A stretch of 45,469 nt of DNA from a virus. The stretch lies in IMG/VR virus record IMGVR_UViG_3300038701_000522, positions 1 through 45,469 of that record; one strand, given 5' to 3'. The position numbers and the translations under genes were made by a program. The notes beneath the pieces are model-generated. The model saw only the letters and a list, made by a program, of their open reading frames with translations. It was not told the DNA's origin and searched no databases. Shown piece by piece: positions 37,830 through 45,469 of the stretch. Position 1 is the first letter of the stretch, and each line of letters starts with the position of its first letter.

Positions 37830-40800
37830 TGGCACGTATCCCACATAGAGTAACACCAAACGCTCCCGCAGCTATCGCACCTCCAGCGGCTCCAAAGGCT
37901 AGCACATTCGACGAGGTTGTGGGTGCGGCGATCCGTTCTGAAAACGATATCTACAATGTATGGGCTGGCTCTACGCAACCTGTGTTTAAACCTGATCCAG
38001 ATTTCTCCCTATCCGAGGCCTTGGCCAAGCATCCTAACTTCATCCTTAACCCGAACAAGTCTCTGAACGAGGTGGAAAGCGCGGAAGAATTCGATTACGT
38101 GCTAGGGCGTATTGCTAAGGAACGCGAGGACCAGCAAACTATTTCTCGTGCGGGGTGGCCTGGCTATGCGGCGGCTATTGCGTCCAGTATTGTTAGCCCA
38201 ACCTCATTCATTCCGCTGATTGGTCAAGCACGTGGGGCGAGAGCTTTTGCCGTTGGTGCGGGTTACGGCCTGTTGGGTGCAGGTCTGCAAGAGGGCGCGC
38301 TACAAGCTAACCAAGTGGATCGGTCTGGCACAGAAACAGGTCTTGCGATTGGTACTAGTGTAGTCATTGGCTCATTGTTGGGCGGATGGGTCGGACGTCT
38401 CTCCAAAGCGGAGAAGGAAGCGCTTGAGCGGGGTATGGCTTATGACAGCGTGTCGTCGCCCATACCAACCTCCCCAATCGCGGCCCCCGATCAGCCCTCA
38501 TATAAATTCGTATCGCCAGAGACCCAAGAGGTATCGGGTCGTTATGCTGAGGCCGTTGTTCGTTCTGATGTGGACGAGGGCGTGTTGAAAGCGCGATACG
38601 ACGAGATTGCTGATACGGTGAGACAGAACTTGCCTGAGCTGGATGCGCGCCTCACGGAAGCGACCAAACGACTGGAAGCGGCCAACACTAAGATCGCAGC
38701 GTTTGAGAAGATGGATATTAGCGAGGTATCGGAGACTGTCGCTAAGCGTAACAACCCTGAACTATTCGCAGCGCGGGACCGCATTCTCCGTTCTAAAGAG
38801 GTTCTACAAAAGGAGATCGACGAACAGAAGTTTGGTGCTAAGGAGCGGGCTGATGCTAAGGCTGCGTCTGCTACTGGTAAGCGTAAGAAGATTGCACAGA
38901 AGGCTGCTGATGAAATCGCGGTTGAAGAGACGCCCGAGACATTGCGCCTACGCCAGCGCCTGTTGCAGGAAGACTTCAAGTTGCGCGATCTGGCCGAGGA
39001 GATTTCAGAAGAACTGCGTCTCGCCAAAGCTAAGGCTGAGGGCTTCAATCCCAAGAAACTATACAAGGCCGCTAAACAAGCACAGGCCGCACGATCCGCT
39101 GCATTAGCCCAATTAGAGGACGTAATCTTTGAACAGCCTGAGTGGGCCGATATCCTCAAGAATGGCCAGAAAGAAACAGATGATTTAACTTCGCTCGCTC
39201 AGGATACGTCGCCTGAGTTTGAGCGCTCCACCGATGCCTTTGGATCGTCGCGTGGAGTGGCGGGTGGCGCGGCTTCCTCTCAGTCCCCACCCGCCGGTAA
39301 ACTCAAGGGACCGCAAATCCCAGGCCTTGTCAAGCTTAGCCCTGTGACGCGCCAATTGCAGAATAAGACTCTTGAAACGGCCCGTCACTTCATGGCGCAA
39401 CTGAGTACGGCAGGTCTTCGCCTCGCGGAAAACGTAAAAGGCGTAGCGTCTAGCGTAGGCGGAACCGTGGAGCAACGTATTAAAATCCACCATAAGAAAC
39501 TCTATGATGGGTTAAGTATGCTGGATGATCAATATGTAGCATGGCGGACTGAGCTTAATAAGGGCCGTGGACCTAAGTCGAGGAAGGAGTTCAACACTGA
39601 GGTCTCTCGTGCAATGCGTCAGGGCGGAGAGTTCAAAGGGAGTAAAGCGGCTCGTATGGCAGCGGATCGCCTTCGCAGTGAATTCTACACGCCCCTATTC
39701 GAAGAGGCTAAGAACGTTGGAATGTTTGACAATCTACCTGAAGGACTGGTAGGAGATGAGGAGTATCTAAATCGTGTTTTCCGTAATGAGGTTATTGAGC
39801 AGAAGTTCCCTGAATTTGTGGAAAAGCTGGCTGACAACTATCAGCAAAAGCTTGAGGCCGATATCGCAAAACGAGTCAATAAAATGCGCCAAACTGAAGA
39901 CGACCTCAACTTTGAGAAACAGGCCTTCGACGCACCCGATACACTTGAACTTCGTGCCCAATATGAAAAGGCCATCAGCTCAGAGAACAAGAAGATCAGG
40001 ACTCAGGCCAAACGCCGTACCAAGATATTGGACCAGGTGGAAGAAGTCAAAGCAAAGAAGACAGTCAATGCGCGGATGAAAGCGATTGATGAGGCTATTC
40101 TTGGTAACAAATTAACAACCTCAGATGAACTACGATTGATGGGAGTAGAAGATGCGGATTTCGATCTTAACAAGTTTGACACGGGTACTGCAGCGATGGA
40201 CCGCGCAAAAGAAACCGCGCATAAAATCCTCGGAACCTATAACCGTTTACCAGCCCGTGATATCCTCGTCGAGGAGAGAGGAGCTGAATTACGCCGCGTT
40301 CTTAACATCAACTCCACCGAGATCGAAGAGTTCCTTGAGAACGACATTGAAATACTCATGTCGAGATATCTTCGGACGCTTGGGCCGGATATCGAACTCA
40401 CACGTAAGCTAGGCGATAGCACAGGTACACAATGGTTTGAGCGCCTGACTGAAGAGTACGAAAAGAAGATGGCGGATACTCCTGTTGGTCAGCGCGATCA
40501 GATCAATAAAGATTTCGAAAGCGCTAAACACGATATCAGCGCAGTCATCTCACGGCTTCGTCACACATGGGGTATCCCTGATAATCCAACAGGTGCAGCC
40601 GCTCGCCTTACACGCGTAGCAATGAACATCAATACCCTGCGTTTTATGGGTTCGGTAATGATCAGTTCCATTCCCGATCTGGCCCGTCCAGTCTTCCGTT
40701 ACGGCCTCGTGAGTACTTTCCGCGACGGCTTCATTCCGCTCATCTCCAACTTCCGTACCGTGAAACTTTCCATGCACGAAGCTAAAATGGCAGGGACCGC

Positions 40801-41821
40801 GCTTGACGTCTTGCTACACACGCGGGCTGCGCAGATGGCCGATATCATGGATGACTACGGGCGCGGGACAGGCGTTGAACGGGCGCTGAACTATGGCGCT
40901 AACCGTATGGGTGCTCCGTTAGTCGGTGGCTTCGACGTATGGAACTCCGCGCTTAAACAGTTCTCGTCCGTTGTGGCGAATGCGGAACTGGTACGCGGCC
41001 TCGAGGTCATGGCCAAGGGCGGTAAGAACATTGATAAGGTGAGGGAGAAACTTGCGTCGGTCGGTATCAATCCAGAATTGGCCCAACGCATGTGGGCGGA
41101 GATCGACTCGGCGAACGGGGGCGGAGGGCAGGTGAATGGCGTCTGGCTACCCAATACTGAAAAGTGGACAGACCAAGACGCCCTCCGCGCTTACCGTGCC
41201 GCACTCGTGAGTGAGATTGATGATACCATTATCACACCTGGAGTTGAACGCCCGCTATGGATGGACTCATCCTCATTGGCGTTTAAACTAATAGGCCAAT
41301 TCAGATCGTTTACTATGTCTAGTACTCAGAAAGTGGTGATGGCAGGTATGCAACAGCGCGATATGGCTGTGGTCAATGGTATTCTAGTTTCGCTTGCATT
41401 TGGCGCGCTTTCGTATTATATTAGGGCACAACTAATCGGCGGTAAATACAAGGAAAGTATGGAAAATGCCTCAATTGCAGAGTGGGCAGACAACGCATTA
41501 TACAACTCGGGTCTCCTTGGTATTTTCGCTGAGGCACAAGCAATCGGTTCAAAATTTCCCGCCACTTCACCATACGCAACGTTTGCGGGTAGGCCGGTCA
41601 AAAACCGCACGGGGCAAGGTATTATATCAGACGTCATGGGACCAAGCTTTGACTTGGCCGATACGTCCCTCAGAGTAGCTATGGGCGCAGATGAACCCAC
41701 GGATGCAACTGTTAGTCAATCCAGAAAGTTGTTACCCTATCAAAATTTATGGTGGTTACGATCACTGTTTACTGAAATTGAGGAAGCAGTCAAAGACGGC
41801 GTTCCTGACTCACGGAGATAA
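37829..41821 (+). CDS. Large internal virion protein, T7 gp16-like (1330 aa)
   Basis: This is a very long helical protein. It begins with a basic, Pro/Ala-rich tail, then has hydrophobic Gly/Ala-rich segments near residues 110-190 (YAAAIASSIVSPTSFIPLIG, then GLAIGTSVVIGSLLGGWVGR) that could insert in a membrane. A long coiled-coil stretch follows at about 250-460, a Ser/Gly/Pro linker near 465-495 and more helices. The C-terminal part has further hydrophobic pieces (VVNGILVSLAFGALSYYI). Size, position and layout match the gp16-type ejection protein that forms the periplasmic conduit. No transglycosylase signature is seen here; wall cleavage lies in the upstream protein. Confidence 0.75.
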   Translation: MARIPHRVTPNAPAAIAPPAAPKASTFDEVVGAAIRSENDIYNVWAGSTQPVFKPDPDFSLSEALAKHPNFILNPNKSLNEVESAEEFDYVLGRIAKEREDQQTISRAGWPGYAAAIASSIVSPTSFIPLIGQARGARAFAVGAGYGLLGAGLQEGALQANQVDRSGTETGLAIGTSVVIGSLLGGWVGRLSKAEKEALERGMAYDSVSSPIPTSPIAAPDQPSYKFVSPETQEVSGRYAEAVVRSDVDEGVLKARYDEIADTVRQNLPELDARLTEATKRLEAANTKIAAFEKMDISEVSETVAKRNNPELFAARDRILRSKEVLQKEIDEQKFGAKERADAKAASATGKRKKIAQKAADEIAVEETPETLRLRQRLLQEDFKLRDLAEEISEELRLAKAKAEGFNPKKLYKAAKQAQAARSAALAQLEDVIFEQPEWADILKNGQKETDDLTSLAQDTSPEFERSTDAFGSSRGVAGGAASSQSPPAGKLKGPQIPGLVKLSPVTRQLQNKTLETARHFMAQLSTAGLRLAENVKGVASSVGGTVEQRIKIHHKKLYDGLSMLDDQYVAWRTELNKGRGPKSRKEFNTEVSRAMRQGGEFKGSKAARMAADRLRSEFYTPLFEEAKNVGMFDNLPEGLVGDEEYLNRVFRNEVIEQKFPEFVEKLADNYQQKLEADIAKRVNKMRQTEDDLNFEKQAFDAPDTLELRAQYEKAISSENKKIRTQAKRRTKILDQVEEVKAKKTVNARMKAIDEAILGNKLTTSDELRLMGVEDADFDLNKFDTGTAAMDRAKETAHKILGTYNRLPARDILVEERGAELRRVLNINSTEIEEFLENDIEILMSRYLRTLGPDIELTRKLGDSTGTQWFERLTEEYEKKMADTPVGQRDQINKDFESAKHDISAVISRLRHTWGIPDNPTGAAARLTRVAMNINTLRFMGSVMISSIPDLARPVFRYGLVSTFRDGFIPLISNFRTVKLSMHEAKMAGTALDVLLHTRAAQMADIMDDYGRGTGVERALNYGANRMGAPLVGGFDVWNSALKQFSSVVANAELVRGLEVMAKGGKNIDKVREKLASVGINPELAQRMWAEIDSANGGGGQVNGVWLPNTEKWTDQDALRAYRAALVSEIDDTIITPGVERPLWMDSSSLAFKLIGQFRSFTMSSTQKVVMAGMQQRDMAVVNGILVSLAFGALSYYIRAQLIGGKYKESMENASIAEWADNALYNSGLLGIFAEAQAIGSKFPATSPYATFAGRPVKNRTGQGIISDVMGPSFDLADTSLRVAMGADEPTDATVSQSRKLLPYQNLWWLRSLFTEIEEAVKDGVPDSRR

Positions 41822-41823
41822 AA

Positions 41824-44469
41824 ATGACTATTTCATCCACCACAAACGTAGCGATTGCCACAGGTAATGGATCGACTACGGTTTTCCCGTACACGTTTCG
41901 GATTGATGACGCTGATGAGTTGGTGGTTACACTACTGACTATCGCGGATAATACAGAAGAAGTGCTGACCGCATCGCAATACTCTGTAACAGGGATTGGT
42001 GATGATGCGGGCGGTACAGTTACATATACAGATGATAGCGCGCAACCACTCGCCGCAACTAAGAAGCTTATCATCGAGCGGATTGTGCCGTTGGATCAGC
42101 AAACAACTCTGAACAACCAAGGTGGTTTCTACCCCGAAACAGTTGAGCAGCAGCTGGATCGCGTGGTTATGCAAGTGCAGCAGGTAGCGGAAAAATCTGA
42201 TCGCGCAATCACTGTTCCGACTGGTGTGACACTTACGGATTACGATACGTTCTATACTAACCTTTATAATGTGGCGGCAATCACGACTGAGATTGTTGGG
42301 GTGCATGGAAACGCCGCGAACATTACTACGGTGGCAGGGTTAGATACTGAGATAACAGCACTAAGTCCAGTGGTATCACACATTGAGACGCTAGGCCCGA
42401 TCGCTGCAAATATTACTACAGTGGCTGGACTTGAAACGGAAATCGGTGAGATTTCTACAAACCTGACTGCCGTGCAGAACGCATCTGCAAACGCGCTGGC
42501 CGCTGCTGCTAGTGCTGCTGAGGCACTGGTTTCGGCACAGAACGCACAGAGCTCAGACACGGCAAGTTATGTCACGCTAGGAAATGACGATACTTCCATT
42601 CACGCAGGTGTTGAAAGCTTTAATACCAGCACAGGTACAGGCAATGTTGGCCTAGGCTATCGTACTGGTTATGCTTCTACAACTTCTGTATGGAATGTGG
42701 CAATTGGTGCGTATACTTTAGATGCAATAACTACAGGAAGCCGTAACGTTGCTGTTGGTGCTAGTGCTTTAGGAGCTAATATCACTGGTAGTAATTCTGT
42801 AGCTGTTGGCAACAATTCCTTAGAAACTCACACAGGGGGTTCGGTAACCGCAGTTGGCTATCGTACTGGTCAATACGCAACAACTGCGCATTCTATGACA
42901 TTGATGGGTTATGATGCGGGTAGACAGATTACCACTGGTACAGGTAACTCTGCATTTGGACATTCCGCTCTATCAGCAGCAACAACAGGGACGGAAAACT
43001 CTGTGTTTGGTGCAAATGCTGGCGACGCACTAACAACAGGTTCTAGTAACTCTTTAGTAGGCCATGCGGCTGGTGGTGCGTTAACGACAGGTTATGGCAA
43101 TGTGGCAATGGGGATGACAGCCCTTCACGAGAACTCCATTGGCGGATACAACATAGCAATTGGTCAAGGTGCACTATATAGTTTTACAGGTACTGGAAAT
43201 ATTGGTGTTGGTTACAATGCGCTTTACGCTTGTACCACTGGTGTGAACAACATTGGTATAGGCTATACAGCGGCAACATCGGCTACAACGGCAAGTAATA
43301 TTACTGCTATAGGTAATTATTCTTTGGATGCGTGTACAACAGGCGCAAACAATACCGCTGTTGGTCCAAGCACCTTAACGGCAAACACCACAGGCCAACA
43401 AAATACAGCGGTAGGTGTAAGCGCGGGCACAAGTAATACGACAGGAAGTTATGGCACATTTGTAGGTGTAAGTGCTGGCAATAATCAAACAACTGCTGTG
43501 CATAATACATTTATAGGTTTCCAGACTGGCTATTATTCAACCACGTCAGGCCATAACACTGCTGTCGGTTCTTGGTCGTTTCACCTGAACACTACAGGCG
43601 CAAACAATTCTGCCTTTGGCTATCGCGCACTACATAATAATACTACGGGCTATAACAACGAAGCATTCGGTTATCAGTCTTTGCACAATAGTACGACTGG
43701 TCATCACAATCAGGCGATAGGTTTAAGTGCACTGTACGCTAATACGACTGGTTATCAGAACGTGGCCTTGGGAGCACAAACGCTTACCAACAATACAACA
43801 GGTGTTAATAATACGGTAGTAGGTTTTCAGTCGTGCTATTATAACACAGTAGGCAACGAACTAACCGCAATTGGTTTCCAATGCTTACATAGTGTTACAG
43901 GTAGTAGTAATACTGGTATGGGCCTTCATGCGGGGGTTAATGTTACAACAGGTGCATACAATACCGTAATAGGCCGTGGTGCTGGTGCAAACATTACTAC
44001 AGGCTCAAATAATGTTGTCATCGGCTACGCGTCTGGAGCTTCATCCGCGACTGTAAGTAACGAGTTTACATTAGGCAGTGGCTCGATCTCATCATTACGT
44101 TGTCAACAAACTTCCATCACCGCGTTATCAGATGGGCGCGACAAGAAAGACAAGCGTGATTTAGAGTTTGGCTTGGATTTTCTCAATCAGACTAAACCTG
44201 TTTCGTTTACTTGGGACGTTCGTGACCCAGAGGAAAACGATGCAAGACAAGGTAAGCGTCGAGCTGGCTTCATTGCGCAGGACTTGAAAGAGTTAAACGA
44301 TGCGACAGAGGGTGTGCTTGATCTGGTTTACGAAAGTAATCCTGAAAAGCTTGAAGCTAAGTATGGTAACCTACTCCCCGTAATGGTCAAAGCTATTCAA
44401 GAGTTGTCTAATAAGGTGGACGCGCTAGAAGAGCAAAATGAATACCTCAAACATAAGTTAGGAATGTAA
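41824..44469 (+). CDS. Tail fibre with 17-residue repeats and S74 self-cleaving chaperone (881 aa)
   Basis: Residues 1-135 (SSTTNVAIATGNGSTTVFPY, then LIIERIVPLDQQTTLNNQGG) form the common podoviral tail-attachment domain. A helical Ala-rich stalk at about 195-245 follows. Residues about 267-745 are roughly 28 repeats of 17 residues with the consensus TTGxxNxAxGxxALxxN, predicted to form a beta helix. From Ser769 (ALSDGRDKKDKR) comes a peptidase S74 intramolecular chaperone of 113 residues, ending in a coiled coil (NKVDALEEQNEYLKHKL). Autocleavage before Ser769 should release the chaperone after trimerisation. The repeats probably present the receptor-binding surface. It follows the gp16-like gene by two bases. 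Confidence 0.9.
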   Translation: MTISSTTNVAIATGNGSTTVFPYTFRIDDADELVVTLLTIADNTEEVLTASQYSVTGIGDDAGGTVTYTDDSAQPLAATKKLIIERIVPLDQQTTLNNQGGFYPETVEQQLDRVVMQVQQVAEKSDRAITVPTGVTLTDYDTFYTNLYNVAAITTEIVGVHGNAANITTVAGLDTEITALSPVVSHIETLGPIAANITTVAGLETEIGEISTNLTAVQNASANALAAAASAAEALVSAQNAQSSDTASYVTLGNDDTSIHAGVESFNTSTGTGNVGLGYRTGYASTTSVWNVAIGAYTLDAITTGSRNVAVGASALGANITGSNSVAVGNNSLETHTGGSVTAVGYRTGQYATTAHSMTLMGYDAGRQITTGTGNSAFGHSALSAATTGTENSVFGANAGDALTTGSSNSLVGHAAGGALTTGYGNVAMGMTALHENSIGGYNIAIGQGALYSFTGTGNIGVGYNALYACTTGVNNIGIGYTAATSATTASNITAIGNYSLDACTTGANNTAVGPSTLTANTTGQQNTAVGVSAGTSNTTGSYGTFVGVSAGNNQTTAVHNTFIGFQTGYYSTTSGHNTAVGSWSFHLNTTGANNSAFGYRALHNNTTGYNNEAFGYQSLHNSTTGHHNQAIGLSALYANTTGYQNVALGAQTLTNNTTGVNNTVVGFQSCYYNTVGNELTAIGFQCLHSVTGSSNTGMGLHAGVNVTTGAYNTVIGRGAGANITTGSNNVVIGYASGASSATVSNEFTLGSGSISSLRCQQTSITALSDGRDKKDKRDLEFGLDFLNQTKPVSFTWDVRDPEENDARQGKRRAGFIAQDLKELNDATEGVLDLVYESNPEKLEAKYGNLLPVMVKAIQELSNKVDALEEQNEYLKHKLGM
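42622..44060 (+). repeat. Tandem 51-bp coding repeats of the tail fibre
   Basis: About 28 diverged units encode 17 residues each, most clearly in the second half, where TTG recurs every 17 residues (for example around 43640-43810). Units share ACNACNGGN-type starts for Thr-Thr-Gly, but the DNA is well diverged. Codons here are more A/T-rich than in the terminase and portal genes. Confidence 0.8.
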
Positions 44470-44470
44470 A

Positions 44471-44959
44471 ATGACAGAAGAACAGTTGACAAATATTCAC
44501 TCGGCAATGCTGGATAGTGTAGACGTGATTGATGGCGTGATCGCGGGAACACAGTATTCGCCTGACCCGCAATCAGCTATCGTTAATAATCAGCGCCACT
44601 TACAACTCATGATAGGCCGTCATGATTTCGGAGATCGCGATTTCACTGAGATTAATCGTGTGCTGGCGATTGATGCGGATACTGTGGAGATTACTCCATA
44701 TGTGGACCAAGCAGATGTGTACGCTGCACGGCAGGCACGAACAATTGAGGCGCGTGATTTCATGGACCGCTTTACTCCTCAAGAAAAACTAGACATTGTG
44801 GGATTGACGCAATCTAGTGCGCAGGTAAAACTTTGGTATGACGAGGCACTTGCGGGTCGTGTTTGGCTAGATCATCCTGATGTGGATGCAGGGCTAAGTG
44901 CAGTTGTTGCTTTAGGTAAACTTACCGCCGAGCGTAAAGCGGAAATCATAGGTGTATAA
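44471..44959 (+). CDS. Hypothetical protein after the tail fibre (162 aa)
   Basis: This is a soluble, acidic, mixed alpha/beta protein. It opens TEEQLTNIHSAMLDSVDVID, has HLQLMIGRHDFGDRDFTEIN and a helical end (PDVDAGLSAVVALGKLTAER). Genes directly behind S74 fibres often encode fibre assembly factors or small tail components, which is the only functional hint. The ATG is two bases after the fibre stop; the stop overlaps the next start as TAATG. No family is recognised. Confidence 0.6.
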   Translation: MTEEQLTNIHSAMLDSVDVIDGVIAGTQYSPDPQSAIVNNQRHLQLMIGRHDFGDRDFTEINRVLAIDADTVEITPYVDQADVYAARQARTIEARDFMDRFTPQEKLDIVGLTQSSAQVKLWYDEALAGRVWLDHPDVDAGLSAVVALGKLTAERKAEIIGV

Positions 44960-45216
44960 TGCTACCCGATAATGTATGCACTCGTTGGATTAACGGCTGG
45001 CCCACTTGGATGGGCGGCACTGAGGACGAGTGGCTGCATTGTTGTGTTGCGCATGACGCAGTGGAAAAGAGCCTCGAGGGTGACCTTGCTCTGGGCCGCT
45101 GCGTTGCAGAAGTATCCCCTACTATGGCAGGGGTGATGGTGGCAGGGGTGGTGGTAATTGGACCCGCATTCCTGTGGATTAGAAAACGTTTAAGAGAGAG
45201 GAAACGTAATGGATAA
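44959..45216 (+). CDS. Small membrane protein with a CCxxHD motif, phospholipase A2-like (85 aa)
   Basis: The N-terminal part contains DEWLHCCVAHDAVE with Cys28-Cys29 and His32-Asp33, resembling the CCxxHD active-site helix of phospholipase A2, where His activates water and Asp binds calcium. A further Cys (GRCVAEV, Cys48) could pair with one of them. A C-terminal transmembrane segment at about residues 57-74 (AGVMVAGVVVIGPAFLW) is followed by a basic tail (RKRLRERKRNG). No typical calcium loop (YGCYCG) is seen, so activity is uncertain. It lies just before the endolysin and overlaps it by eight bases, which suggests a role in membrane disruption at lysis. Confidence 0.65.
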   Translation: MLPDNVCTRWINGWPTWMGGTEDEWLHCCVAHDAVEKSLEGDLALGRCVAEVSPTMAGVMVAGVVVIGPAFLWIRKRLRERKRNG

Positions 45217-45469
45217 AAGTAAATTTTACACTGAATTGAGAAAGAAAAGTTCCGGAGTATTTGGGACAAGCCTATCCGTAAAACAAGTTGCGGGTATGGA
45301 AGGACTACTGGAAGCGGCGATGCAGCAAGATGTCGTGGATATCAGGCACGTTGCTTATGGGCTGGCTACCGCCTATCATGAGACTGGTGCGCGGATGGTT
45401 CCGGTTCGTGAGGGCTTTGCGAAGACAGATGCGGGTGCAAGACGGGCCGTGCAGAGACTGGCTAAGAAA
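45209..45469 (+). CDS. Endolysin, N-terminal part (87 codons; continues at the window start)
   Basis: This is the start of the GH19-like endolysin whose remaining part is at 2-640. The ATG at 45209 follows GAGAGAGG and lies inside the end of the previous gene. The first residues (MDKSKFYTELRKKSSGVFG, then VKQVAGMEGLLEAA) are soluble and show no signal peptide. ATAYHETGARMVPVREGF contains the catalytic-Glu segment. The fragment from 45344 onward duplicates bases 2-127 of the window. Taken together the protein has 257 residues. Confidence 0.9.
   Translation, partial: MDKSKFYTELRKKSSGVFGTSLSVKQVAGMEGLLEAAMQQDVVDIRHVAYGLATAYHETGARMVPVREGFAKTDAGARRAVQRLAKK
45344..45469 (+). repeat. Direct terminal repeat, right copy (circular-map overlap)
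   Basis: This is identical to bases 2-127. It marks the point where the circular map was opened, inside the endolysin gene. One base further out the two ends differ (c here, t at position 1). Confidence 0.95.

Noticed and set aside
38542-39159. 205-residue leftward ORF inside the gp16-like gene
   Set aside because: It is Ser/Arg/Ala-rich antisense shadow of a coiled-coil coding region with no supporting signals.
42622-44060. Repeat array that might be a CRISPR
   Set aside because: The repeats have a 51-base coding period in one open frame, are diverged and have no spacers; they encode the tail fibre beta-helix.
41824-44469. Diversity-generating retroelement, expected from the BPP-1-like head genes
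   Set aside because: No reverse transcriptase (no YxDD protein), no template repeat and no accessory gene was found next to the fibre.

Overview
This window is one complete, circularly closed genome of a tailed phage, about 45,342 bp per turn. The last 126 bases (45344-45469) repeat bases 2-127, and the endolysin gene runs across the join. The virion gene set points to a podovirus. There is a head-tail connector-type portal, a capsid and cement module resembling epsilon15 and Bordetella phage BPP-1, T7-like tail tubular proteins A and B, three internal virion (ejection) proteins, and one self-cleaving tail fibre. The host is probably a Gram-negative proteobacterium: there are clear sigma-70-type promoters, a GH19 endolysin and a GTA-type three-helix holin. 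The exact genus cannot be read from the sequence. I see no integrase, excisionase or lysogeny repressor, so a strictly lytic phage is most likely. I see no phage RNA polymerase, so transcription should depend on the host enzyme.

Layout. (1) Rightward late arm, 23415 to 1947 through the join: small terminase, a capsid-staple-like protein, large terminase, portal, Bbp19-like protein, scaffold, major capsid protein, Bbp16-like cement, tail tubular A and B, a GNAT-like protein, three ejection proteins (one with a GH24 lysozyme and an M15-type peptidase domain), tail fibre, and a lysis cassette. The lysis cassette holds a membrane protein with a CCxxHD motif, the endolysin, a holin, a second membrane protein and a secreted protein. 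(2) Leftward early and replication arm, 23091 down to 1934. It starts with about a dozen small host-takeover-type genes. Then come a GHKL-type ATPase, an ATP-dependent DNA ligase, a UvrD-like helicase, a HIRAN protein and a ribbon-helix-helix protein. A recombination cassette follows (Cas4/RecB-like nuclease, Sak4-like ATPase, DUF669-like ssDNA-binding candidate). The arm ends with a ParB-methyltransferase fusion, a two-gene family A DNA polymerase and a DUF3987-like helicase. The two arms diverge at 23092-23414 and converge with a 14-bp overlap at 1934-1947.

Regulation. I find four good leftward sigma-70-type promoters (23121-23149, 22720-22747, 21768-21796, 13456-13483), a weaker rightward candidate at 23363-23391 and a possible capsid-operon promoter at 27681-27709. 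Three leftward intrinsic terminators (22158-22196, 12821-12860, 8983-9012) isolate two monocistronic units of unknown function and cap the ssDNA-binding candidate. The only large gene-poor stretch, 21516-22157, holds a 26-bp inverted repeat around an A-rich core, repeated CCCACGT boxes and an ACGG-rich tract. It is the best candidate for a replication origin or master control region.

The most notable points are: a DNA polymerase split inside the 3'-5' exonuclease domain, with motifs I and II in one gene and motif III at the start of another gene about 1.5 kb away; a GHKL ATPase whose nucleotide-binding motifs come in permuted order; an ejection protein with two different wall-cleaving domains; a phospholipase A2-like CCxxHD motif in the lysis cassette; and a 13-15-base motif repeated in the control region and once in a late gene.
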